Part shown: in pieces, positions 7,674 through 15,032 of the stretch | Position numbering within the stretch: position 1 is the stretch's first letter | Layout: each line of letters starts with the position of its first letter | DNA from: Rhodopirellula bahusiensis | GTDB taxonomy: Bacteria; Planctomycetota; Planctomycetia; Pirellulales; Pirellulaceae | Direction: 5' to 3' | DNA: 64,000 nt | Assembly: GCF_002727185.1 (NCBI RefSeq) | Contig: NZ_NIZW01000001.1 | Span: 62,001-126,000 of the forward strand | Translations under genes and position numbers: made by a program | The notes under the pieces: model-generated | What the model was told of the DNA's origin: nothing | Seen by the model: only the letters and a program-made list of their open reading frames with translations | Database searches by the model: none

Positions 7674-8932
7674 ACCACGAAGGACTCGAAGAGCACGAAG
7701 AGACAGCACGAACGGTCCGATCGCTTCGATCTCAACCCCGATTCCAATTCGAATTCGACAGATCGCGAACCAGAAGTCTCGGCCACTTCGCAATCGAGAT
7801 TCCAAACAAACCGATCCGCCCACAACAAACCTGAACCTTCGTGCTCTCTGTGCCCTTCGTGGTGAAGAATCTCTGCCGGCAAATGCACCACGAAGGACTC
7901 GAAGAGCACGAAGAGACAGCACGAATCAGCCCCAACTTTCCGATCTCAAACTCGATTCCAATTCGAATGCAACAGATCGCGAACCAGAAGTCTCAGCCAC
8001 TTCGAAATCAAGATTCCAAACAAACCGATCCGTCCACAACAAACCTGAACCTTCGTGCTCTCCGTGTCCTTCGTGGTGAAAACTCTCTGCCGGTAAATGC
8101 ACCACGAAGGACTCGAAGAGCACGAAGAGACAGCACGAATCAGCCCCAACTTTCCGATCTCAAACTCGATTCCAATTCGAATGCGACAGACCGCAAACCA
8201 GAAGTCTCAGTCCCTTCGAAATCGAGATTCCAAACAAACCGATCCGCCCACAACAAACCTGAACTTTCGTGCTCTCTGTGCCCTTCGTGGTGAAGAATCT
8301 CTGCCGGTAAATGCACCACGAAGGACTCGAAGAGCAAGAAGAGACAGCACGAACGGTCCGATCGCTTCGATCTCAACCCCGATTCCAATTCGAATTCGAC
8401 AGATCGCGAACCAGAAGTCTCGGCCACTTCGCAATCGAGATTCCAAACAAACCGATCCGCCCACAACAAACCTGAACCTTCGTGCTCTCTGTGCCCTTCG
8501 TGGTGAAGAATCTCTGCCGGCAAATGCACCACGAAGGACTCGAAGAGCACGAAGAGACAGCACGAATCAGCCCCAACTTTCCGATCTCAAACTCGATTCC
8601 AATTCGAATGCAACAGACCGCAAACCAGAAGTCTCAGCCACTTCGAAATCAAGATTCCAAACAAACCGATTCGTTCACAACTAACCTGAACCTTCGTGCT
8701 CTCTGTGCCCTTCGTGGTGAAGAATCTCTGCCGGTAAATGCACCACGAAGGACTCGAAGAGCACGAAGAGACAGTGAGAATCAGCCCCAACTTTCCGATC
8801 TCTACCCCGATTCCAATTCGAATTCGACAGATCGCGAACCAGAAGTCTCGGCCACTTCGCAATCGAGATTCCAAACAAACCGATCCGCCCACAACAAACC
8901 TGAACCTTCGTGCTCTCTGTGCCCTTCGTGGT
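7674..8932. repeat. Tandem array of six 213/214-bp units with inverted arms
   Basis: Units begin at 7674, 7887, 8101, 8315, 8528 and 8742 (periods 213, 214, 214, 213, 214); the last ends at 8932. Each unit is a 27-base left arm, a core of about 136 bases, and a right arm that is an imperfect reverse complement of the left. A 23-base spacer joins successive units. There are two core types: type A in units 1 and 4, which differ at one base that I can see, and type B in units 2, 3 and 5. Unit 6 is B at its start and A at its end. The pattern A-B-B/A-B-hybrid suggests duplication of a 641-bp trimer. The mixed 213/214 period shifts the frame at each unit, so the open frames across it are not genes. 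Confidence 0.92.
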
Positions 8933-8945
8933 GATCGCCTAGTCC

Positions 8946-8963
8946 GGATCAAGCCGCTTCGGC
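8946..8963 (+). repeat. Dispersed repeat A, copy 3
   Basis: Identical 18-base core, starting 14 bases after the last arm of the tandem array. Copy 2 likewise lies 31 bases before the isolated arm junction at 7008, so repeat A and the arm family are neighbours twice. Confidence 0.85.
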
Positions 8964-9014
8964 AAATCGCCAACAACCATCGCCAACCTAGCGGGTAGAA
9001 ATCACCACCGACTG

Positions 9015-9434
9015 TCAAACCCCAGAGTCAGCAACACCGAAGGCCTGTCTTACCGTTGGACGCGTCAGAACGAGGATCGTCAGCACACCCAGAACGGTCC
9101 CGAATGGAAAGAAACAACATTCCATTCCGGCAACAACCAAACAAAACAGATGACCGCGTCTCTGGTTCAGCTTGCGTCCAGCCATGGCGACGCAGGCAGC
9201 CATCGTCAATCCAAAGGCAATGAATGCAAGCGGGAACGCGATGAACAACCACCCCATGAACGCAGGCGGCGCTTCGCCCGTTCCTGCCCCATCGAACGCG
9301 CCAGTCAAGAGCCCAACTCCGACCGCCAAATGGATCAGTGGGAACAAAGAGATCAGAGCCAACAGCCCAGCCACAACGTAGTGAAAAATCGAGAGCAAAC
9401 GAAGCTGTTCCGCATCCTGACTGCCACTGTCCAT
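9015..9434 (-). CDS. Small polytopic membrane protein, unknown function
   Basis: The product is 139 residues from the ATG at 9434, which has GGGAG seven bases upstream; another ATG two codons earlier is too close to that site. After MDSGSQDAEQLRLLSIFHYV there are three to four hydrophobic segments: about 20-50, 66-92 (FMGWLFIAFPLAFIAFGLTMAA) and 104-130 (LFCLVVAGMECCFFPFGTVLGVLTI). A short basic loop (GRKLNQRRG) separates the last two. This resembles small planctomycete membrane proteins that begin 'LRLLSIFHYVVAG'. No catalytic residues are apparent. It is separate from the repeat array by about 80 bases. Confidence 0.7.
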   Translation of the reverse strand: MDSGSQDAEQLRLLSIFHYVVAGLLALISLFPLIHLAVGVGLLTGAFDGAGTGEAPPAFMGWLFIAFPLAFIAFGLTMAACVAMAGRKLNQRRGHLFCLVVAGMECCFFPFGTVLGVLTILVLTRPTVRQAFGVADSGV

Positions 9435-9547
9435 CACCATTCTCCCACTTGTCGAAACTTGATCGGTCTGCACAACCGACCTATAAAAACTCGAAATGCC
9501 TGTCTTCAAACAGGCCCAATCCTAAGCAGAACGGGGCGTTCAAACGA

Positions 9548-9895
9548 TCATCGATCGTGCGAAGCAACGACACGATGATCCCTTCTCACCGAGATACCTC
9601 GCCAGACCAGCCCGACGGCGATGGCAATCAAGATGGGTGTGACGGCGAAAGCAAGCCACCGAGCGGTCGACGGTGCGATGGGGATACCAAACAGAAACAG
9701 CTCCAGATCATATGTCGCGAACTGACGTCCGGCCGGAGCTGGACGTAACCCGTCACTCATCGCAAGGATGACACCAGGCCCACTGATCACGACCGCAACC
9801 AACAACAACAGCGCAGCCAAAACCCAGTACCAAACGGGCGTCCGTGTGGGCGTCTCATTCGCTTCTTCGGTTGGAATTTGGTACGGATTTGTCAT
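9548..9895 (-). CDS. Small membrane protein with MTNPYQ N-terminus
   Basis: The product is 115 residues. I chose the ATG at 9895 because MTNPYQIPTEEANETP is the N-terminus commonly seen in planctomycete small membrane proteins; the open frame extends 44 codons further upstream through repeat sequence. Two hydrophobic segments lie at about 22-48 (VWYWVLAALLLLVAVVISGPGVILA) and 82-106 (WLAFAVTPILIAIAVGLVW), with a short outside loop. The C-terminus is basic. No function is known. Confidence 0.65.
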   Translation of the reverse strand: MTNPYQIPTEEANETPTRTPVWYWVLAALLLLVAVVISGPGVILAMSDGLRPAPAGRQFATYDLELFLFGIPIAPSTARWLAFAVTPILIAIAVGLVWRGISVRRDHRVVASHDR

Positions 9896-10223
9896 CCACT
9901 TCTCAGTTAACAAAGATCGCTTGTCAGTGGACACGAAACTCAATAGCAACGACTCACCAAAATGGACACGAAGAGCACGAAGTGGTGGTTCGGGTCTAAT
10001 CCGGGATTGCGATTTCGCTCGCATCATTTGGCGTGAGCCGTTTCAGCAACTTTAGTTTCTGGGAAAGTTTGTCCGGGAAATACGGCGATTCATCAATCGC
10101 ACCAAAGATTTTCTTGAGCTCATCACCTTTCGATGACAGGCGTACGTGAAAAGCTCTCCCTTGACCGAAGACGTATCAGATAACCTCAAACTCGATACAC
10201 TCCCCATCCTATCGTGAGAATGC
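9896..10223. other. Intergenic region with a half-arm repeat
   Basis: No gene is supported. A 29-base stretch at 9954-9982, ending in GGACACGAAGAGCACGAAG, is a degenerate left arm of the 213-bp repeat family. A minus-strand frame across 10052-10282 lacks a ribosome site and has no protein-like pattern. Confidence 0.55.
9954..9982 (+). repeat. Solitary left arm of the 213-bp repeat family
   Basis: GGACACGAAGAGCACGAAG at 9964-9982 matches the distal part of the array's left arm, and the preceding CACCAAAAT is a weak match to ACCACGAA. There is no opposing arm nearby. Confidence 0.65.
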
Positions 10224-10676
10224 TCATCGTGTGAAACCAGTCTCACGGCGGACGGACGCCCATTTGACGAACCCGGCAACAACCGCCCAAGGCAATGTGA
10301 TGAAAGTCAGACCAGTGCCGCAAGCTATCAACCACGACCAAGCCGACGTCGCGAGCGTCAAACGATCGCCAGGAGAAATCGTGTTGCTCTGTCTCAAGGG
10401 CAACGTGAACTCGTTGTAGAACGCCGGAACGGTGAGGAACAACACGATCAACGACCAAAGCGTGCCATTCCGAAATCCAATCAAAAAGGGATGTTTGGAC
10501 GGTTTCTCAGGCGGTGTGATAGAAACGAATTCGGCGGATTCGTAGGGATTGACCATGCGATACGTCACAGTGTTTGGATACGCTGGCTGGATGACCGTCG
10601 AAGCAATTGTACCGAAGGAGTGCAGCAACCAAGCTTTCACATCTGCATATGACTGAGGTTTTCGAACCGAAGACAT
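10224..10676 (-). CDS. Membrane protein with MVNPYE motif, unknown function
   Basis: The product is up to 150 residues. Two starts are possible: ATG at 10676 with GAGG about ten bases upstream, or ATG at 10556, which gives MVNPYESAEFVS like the neighbouring MTNPYQ protein but has no ribosome site. Hydrophobic segments follow at about 67-88 (FRNGTLWSLIVLFLTVPAFY) and 108-138 (LATSAWSWLIACGTGLTFITLPWAVVAGFV). It is divergent from the response-regulator gene and shares its 176-base upstream region, including the palindromic motif at 10690-10718, so it could be part of that regulon. Confidence 0.6.
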   Translation of the reverse strand: MSSVRKPQSYADVKAWLLHSFGTIASTVIQPAYPNTVTYRMVNPYESAEFVSITPPEKPSKHPFLIGFRNGTLWSLIVLFLTVPAFYNEFTLPLRQSNTISPGDRLTLATSAWSWLIACGTGLTFITLPWAVVAGFVKWASVRRETGFTR

Positions 10677-10689
10677 TGACCCAGCCTCA

Positions 10690-10718
10690 CATTAGCAACT
10701 TCTAATCATTTGCTAATG
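10690..10718. promoter_or_regulatory. Candidate response-regulator operator, site 1
   Basis: CATTAGCAA (10690-10698) and TTGCTAATG (10710-10718) are perfect inverted repeats. Within them ATTAG-N6-CTAAT (10691-10706) matches site 2 in the divergent tolC/pump region, where the neighbouring TCGAAACG is also shared. The site is 162 bases upstream of the response-regulator ATG. Binding by that regulator is inference. Confidence 0.5.
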
Positions 10719-10852
10719 GATCGAAACGATAAATGGTCAATGCTGCGTCACTTTCCCAGATTCAGCAATCGCGACGAGGAAGATGTCGCTGTTGCGGTTC
10801 CAAAGGACATTCCTGAAGAACCCTTGTTTCGCTCCCCCGACCAAGTCCCGTC

Positions 10853-11530
10853 ATGACTCGCCTTCTTTTGATCGAAGATCAGTTGAAACTGCGTCGCAAT
10901 TTGTCGCAGGTCTTCGAGAAAGACGGCTACGAGGTTGAGACTTGTGGAACAGGCGAACAAGGTTTCTACATGGCGACCACGGAACCCTTCGACGCGTTGA
11001 TCCTCGATCTCTCATTGCCGGGCAGAGATGGCTTTCAAATCTTGTCCGACCTTCGTGCTGGTGGCATCACTTTGCCAGTCCTGATTTTAACCGCTCGAGA
11101 CTCCGTGGACGATCGCGTCCGAGGATTGGATCTCGGAGCGGACGACTATCTGGTCAAGCCATTCGCTCACCTGGAACTGCTCGCTCGCGTCCGTGCTTTG
11201 CTGCGACGTTCGAGACCCAACCAGTCGGCCGAACTGAAGTGCAACGATGTTCACATCGATGTCATGGCACGACGTGTCAGCCGAAATGGAGTTGAGATTG
11301 AACTGAGCGTTCGCGAGTACGAGCTGTTGGAATACCTGATGCGTCACAAAAATTCGAACGTCACGCGGCAAATGCTATCCATCGACATTTGGAAAGAACC
11401 CGGTGGGATCATGACCAATGCCATCGATGTGTGCGTCAACAGTCTTCGAAAAAAGATCGAGTTGCCTGGAACATCTCCTTTGATCCTGACCATTCGTGGT
11501 GTGGGCTACACGATTCGAGAAACAGCATGA
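10853..11530 (+). CDS. OmpR/PhoB-type response regulator
   Basis: The product is 225 residues with a receiver domain (1-115) and a winged-helix DNA-binding domain (about 125-223). Receiver residues are intact: acidic pair E8/D9, phospho-acceptor D52 (LILDLSLPG), T80 (LTARD) and K102 (LVKPF). The C-terminal half has the OmpR pattern (LSVREYELLEYLM, VDVCVNSLRKKIE-like, IRGVGYTIR). Its stop codon overlaps the start of the sensor kinase (ATGA), so the two are translated as a pair. Neighbouring RND/MFP/TolC genes suggest efflux control, as for CusR/CzcR-like regulators. The signal sensed is unknown. Confidence 0.95.
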   Translation: MTRLLLIEDQLKLRRNLSQVFEKDGYEVETCGTGEQGFYMATTEPFDALILDLSLPGRDGFQILSDLRAGGITLPVLILTARDSVDDRVRGLDLGADDYLVKPFAHLELLARVRALLRRSRPNQSAELKCNDVHIDVMARRVSRNGVEIELSVREYELLEYLMRHKNSNVTRQMLSIDIWKEPGGIMTNAIDVCVNSLRKKIELPGTSPLILTIRGVGYTIRETA

Positions 11531-12936
11531 ATCGGATCAGTATCCGTTGGCGGATCGCCGTTTGGAGCACGCTCGCATTTGGCATTGTCTTGTTTGCCTT
11601 TGCCGCATTGCTCTACGGCATGCTTTATCGGATGCACTACCGTCAGGTCGATGATGGTCTGAAGAACCGATTCGAGAAAGTCCGTGTTGATCTGGAAACA
11701 ACTACGACGCCGGATCAAAATTTCGCGAACTGGGTCCGCAAATTTGGAAAGCATCTGGAAATTTCTGGAGTTGCAGTGGCTCCTGACGGTCGCATCGTGG
11801 CGGCGGCCAACTCGCTGAATCAGATGCCTGATTCCGAATGGAAAACGATCGTGCAACCAGGCCCGGTGTTCGATTCCCAAATGATCCCAGGATTCGGACA
11901 CGGCCGGCTCGCTCGCGGTTCGATCGAAACGCCCACCGGCACGCACACGTTGATTCTCGTTGCCGAAATGGAGCACATCGATGAAGAGCTTCGAGGCGTC
12001 GCGAAAGTCCTGTGGTCCACCATTCCTTTGATGCTGGTCATGGTGGTGATTGTGTCCTACGTCTTGGCGATGAAGGCACTATCTCCGGTCGAACAATTGA
12101 CCCAACGCAGCAACGAGATCACGGCTGAAAACCTACATCAACGGTTGCCGGTTCCGAACCCGCACGATGAACTCGGACATCTCGCAAAAACCATCAACTC
12201 GATGATTTCCCGGTTAGAAAAATCGTTCGCGGAAGTCCGACGGTTCTCTGACGACGCTTCTCACGAATTACGCACACCGGTGACGATCATCCAAAGCGAA
12301 GCGGAGATGGGACTGGAACTCACAGACGTTCAAGACGAAGCAAGCACGCGATTCAAAAGCATTTTGGAGGAGTGTTCCCGTTTGACAGCCGTGACCAGTC
12401 AACTGCTTGCTTTGTCACGCAGTGAATCGAGCGCGGCTGGAATGAAATTGGCTTCGATCGATTTGGAAGCAATGGCAGAAGAGGTGATCCGCTCGCTGCA
12501 ACCTCGAATCACGGGCCGACAGTTGTCATTGGCCTTGATCCGCAACGGCCCAATGAAAATCGAATCTGACCAAGAACGTGTGCGGCAAGTCTTTCACAAC
12601 TTGCTCGAAAACTCGATCAAGTACACACCAACCGGAGGCAACATCGAAGTCGTCTTGACCCATTCATCCAATCTCGTGAACATCGAATTCCGAGACTCCG
12701 GGATTGGAATTGGGGCCGAACATTCCGACCGAATCTTTGATCGCTTCTACAAAGCCCACTCGGGCGACGAAGGATTGAGTTCGCAGCACGATCAAAACTC
12801 CTTCCCACCCAGCACGGGTCTTGGGCTCAGTATCGTGCGAAGCATTTTGGATTCCCTAGGAGGCGAAATCGAACTGATCGAGCGACCTCCGTGGAGGACC
12901 GTGTTTCAAGTGAGTTTGCCTACCAAGCCTTCGTGA
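11527..12936 (+). CDS. Sensor histidine kinase, partner of the response regulator
   Basis: The product is 469 residues. The start is the ATG at 11527, which overlaps the regulator's TGA. Transmembrane segments at about 11-34 and 163-184 bracket a periplasmic sensor of roughly 130 residues. A HAMP region follows (about 182-240), then the dimerisation domain with His246 in SDDASHELRTP. The ATPase domain has the N box (NLLENSIKYTPTGG, Asn362) and G boxes DSGIGIG (390-396) and GLGLSIV (431-437). This is the classic order for an EnvZ/CusS-type kinase. An insert of about 25 residues (HSGDEGLSSQHDQNSFPPS) lies before the second G box. It ends 40 bases from the convergent TolC-like gene. Confidence 0.95.
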   Translation: MNRISIRWRIAVWSTLAFGIVLFAFAALLYGMLYRMHYRQVDDGLKNRFEKVRVDLETTTTPDQNFANWVRKFGKHLEISGVAVAPDGRIVAAANSLNQMPDSEWKTIVQPGPVFDSQMIPGFGHGRLARGSIETPTGTHTLILVAEMEHIDEELRGVAKVLWSTIPLMLVMVVIVSYVLAMKALSPVEQLTQRSNEITAENLHQRLPVPNPHDELGHLAKTINSMISRLEKSFAEVRRFSDDASHELRTPVTIIQSEAEMGLELTDVQDEASTRFKSILEECSRLTAVTSQLLALSRSESSAAGMKLASIDLEAMAEEVIRSLQPRITGRQLSLALIRNGPMKIESDQERVRQVFHNLLENSIKYTPTGGNIEVVLTHSSNLVNIEFRDSGIGIGAEHSDRIFDRFYKAHSGDEGLSSQHDQNSFPPSTGLGLSIVRSILDSLGGEIELIERPPWRTVFQVSLPTKPS

Positions 12937-12976
12937 TTGCGATCAGAAGGTGCACGAAACTGGAATGGCGATTGGC

Positions 12977-14749
12977 TCAATACTCGTACACGGTTTGGTC
13001 ATCGTTGACTGGCCATCCCAAGGCCCATTGCAGTCGGAATTGGGCTTGGTTGTAAGACGTCACGGCCTGGAGATAGGCACGACGTGCTGCCTCCAGAGCC
13101 TGGACGGCTTGCAAGACTTCGACGGGCAAACCTTCACCATCTTGGATGCGTTCCAAGTTCGCTTGGTAAGATCGTTCCGCCGTGGCGATCGCTTGCTGAG
13201 TCAAATCCATTTGTTGACGACGAAACTCAACCTGGCTGGCCGATTCCGAGATTTCGGCTGCGATCTGATCCATCACGCGAAGCTTTTCGTATTTGGCTTG
13301 CTGAACTCGTGCGGACGTTCGGTTGCGAGCGGCACGTTCCCCAAGCCCGAAGTTGCGTAGTTCCCACGTGACCACGGCGTCGAAGTCATAGCGACCATCG
13401 ACATCGCTGAGATCGTTGCCCAAGCCGCCTCCAAATCCGCCGGTGCTGTAACCCAAGAGTACACTCGGAACAAACGGAGCATACTTTTCGCGTTGGTAAG
13501 CTTCGCAGGCGGCAGCGACCAACGACTGGGATTCTTTCAACTCCGGTCGTGACGACAAACCCGTGCTGATCAACGATGCTTTGTCGGTCCCCATATGGGT
13601 CAGGTTCAACGGAACCACGGTCACGTCCATCGGAACCAAGTTGTCCCCCGAGTGCATGCTGATTGCCTGAGCAAGTCGCGCCGATGCAACCGCAATGCGT
13701 TCCTGACTGGCAACCAAACGACTGTCGATCAGACGCATCTCCGTTTGCATTCGATCTGCGTCAGCTTGCAATCCCTGGCCGGCGGAAGCGAAATCGGTCG
13801 TGATCCGAGTGAGCTCCCCAGCTCGGTCGCGGGATTCTTCCAGCACGCGAGCGTCTTGGTGAGCTTCCAACAATTCGGTGTAGGCCATCGCAGCTTGCAA
13901 CAATTGCTGATTCAACACACCGGCTGCGGCGTGGCTCCGTGCCCAAGCGGACTTCTCGGCGATCTTCGGCTGAAAGATTGCGTCGGCCAAATGGAACTGA
14001 GCAACCAGCCCCGGTCGAGTATTGGTCGTTCCCGCACCGGTCGCACCTGCGCCCAACCCGTACTGAAACGAATTCCGATTGACATCGACAATGTCACCGT
14101 TGCTGGATTGGTAGTTCCCATCGTGACGGTGGAAGCTGAACCCGGCCTGGATGGACGGCAACCACAACACCTTGGCTTGGTCCAGTTCCGCGTACGCTTC
14201 GCGAGTCCGCCACTGAGCCAATCCGACCGCCGGGTGCTGACCGTCGATCATTGCCAAAGCGGTCGGCAAGTTCATTTGGATGGAATCGGTGGCCAACATG
14301 CCGACTTCCACTGGTTGCTCGAAGGGCTCAACCACCATGGGTTCTGGCGCCAATCCTACCGAAGCACTTTCGAATGCCGCCAGGGAATGCTCCGCGGGCT
14401 GCGTTGCAGGTTCCTTTTCGATCGGCTGCAACCGGTAACGTTTCCCATCGATCGTCATCACCGTTTCGCTGACGGCCTGTGGCTGAGAGACGGTGGCGTC
14501 GACATCACGATGGGCGACGGGACGAATCGAGGGAACGTCGGCTTTGATTTCCTCAGCTTTGACGTCCTCAGCCAACATGGAATCCGGTTCCGCCTGATCG
14601 TTGGTCGCCGTTGCGATCGCGGTTGCAACGGCCGCCGAACGGGTGGAATAGGCGTCTGCAGCAGGGGCTCGGTCAAAATGCTGAGCACAACCGATCGCGG
14701 GAACGGTGCCCGTGAGGGCAATCAAAGAGTAAAGAAACGAACGAGACAT
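12977..14749 (-). CDS. TolC-family outer-membrane efflux lipoprotein
   Basis: The product is 590 residues, longer than most TolC proteins because of an N-terminal extension. A signal ending in PAIGC (Cys21) looks like a lipobox, so the protein is probably lipid-anchored like OprM. Residues 25-150 are a low-complexity linker rich in Ala/Glu/Pro. The outer-membrane-efflux core starts near LPTALAMIDGQHPAV and has the two long helical repeats typical of the family (AYAELDQAKVLWLPSI; the C-terminal coil ends in QAVTSYNQAQFRLQWALG). It is transcribed divergently from the adaptor/pump pair at 15033 and probably forms the channel of that tripartite pump. Candidate operator site 2 sits between them. 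Confidence 0.9.
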   Translation of the reverse strand: MSRSFLYSLIALTGTVPAIGCAQHFDRAPAADAYSTRSAAVATAIATATNDQAEPDSMLAEDVKAEEIKADVPSIRPVAHRDVDATVSQPQAVSETVMTIDGKRYRLQPIEKEPATQPAEHSLAAFESASVGLAPEPMVVEPFEQPVEVGMLATDSIQMNLPTALAMIDGQHPAVGLAQWRTREAYAELDQAKVLWLPSIQAGFSFHRHDGNYQSSNGDIVDVNRNSFQYGLGAGATGAGTTNTRPGLVAQFHLADAIFQPKIAEKSAWARSHAAAGVLNQQLLQAAMAYTELLEAHQDARVLEESRDRAGELTRITTDFASAGQGLQADADRMQTEMRLIDSRLVASQERIAVASARLAQAISMHSGDNLVPMDVTVVPLNLTHMGTDKASLISTGLSSRPELKESQSLVAAACEAYQREKYAPFVPSVLLGYSTGGFGGGLGNDLSDVDGRYDFDAVVTWELRNFGLGERAARNRTSARVQQAKYEKLRVMDQIAAEISESASQVEFRRQQMDLTQQAIATAERSYQANLERIQDGEGLPVEVLQAVQALEAARRAYLQAVTSYNQAQFRLQWALGWPVNDDQTVYEY

Positions 14750-14879
14750 CCATGTTCTCCTAGTTCATCTGTTCGGAAGAAAGCGTTCGTGGGCCATTCT
14801 CAGCTCGTTCTGAACGCACTGGTTTCTACAAATGACCTTCGGCGATTGCTCATCCAGATGGTGACGATCGATCGCGTTG

Positions 14880-14897
14880 GATTAGTCAGTTCTAATC
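14880..14897. promoter_or_regulatory. Candidate response-regulator operator, site 2
   Basis: GATTAGTCAGTTCTAATC has perfect 6-base inverted ends and keeps the ATTAG-N6-CTAAT spacing of site 1. TCGAAACG follows it, as after site 1. It lies 131 bases upstream of the tolC-like ATG and 152 bases upstream of the adaptor ATG, in the middle of the divergent region, where one site could serve both directions. Confidence 0.5.
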
Positions 14898-15032
14898 TGC
14901 CGCTCATCGAAACGGCCCATTGCGCGAACTAAACTACATCGACCACCTAGCGAACCGCTTCCGGTCAGACAGACTTTTCCGATTCCCCCAATTATCACAG
15001 CGGAGCCCAGGACACTGTCCTCGATTCACAAC

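Noticed and set aside
7674-8932. CRISPR array or integron cassette array
   Set aside because: Units are 213/214 bases, much too long for CRISPR; the cores are nearly identical instead of being unique spacers. There are no cas genes, no attC-like core sites with cassette genes, and no integrase.
7841-8934. Open frames of 130-195 residues with HHEGLEEHEE and ALRVLRG phrases
   Set aside because: They are translations of the repeat arms in several frames on both strands; the mixed 213/214 period shifts the frame at each unit, and no ribosome site fits.
13595-14932. Plus-strand frame of 445 residues opposite the TolC-like gene
   Set aside because: Antisense to a clear TolC-family gene and running into its promoter region; no protein pattern.
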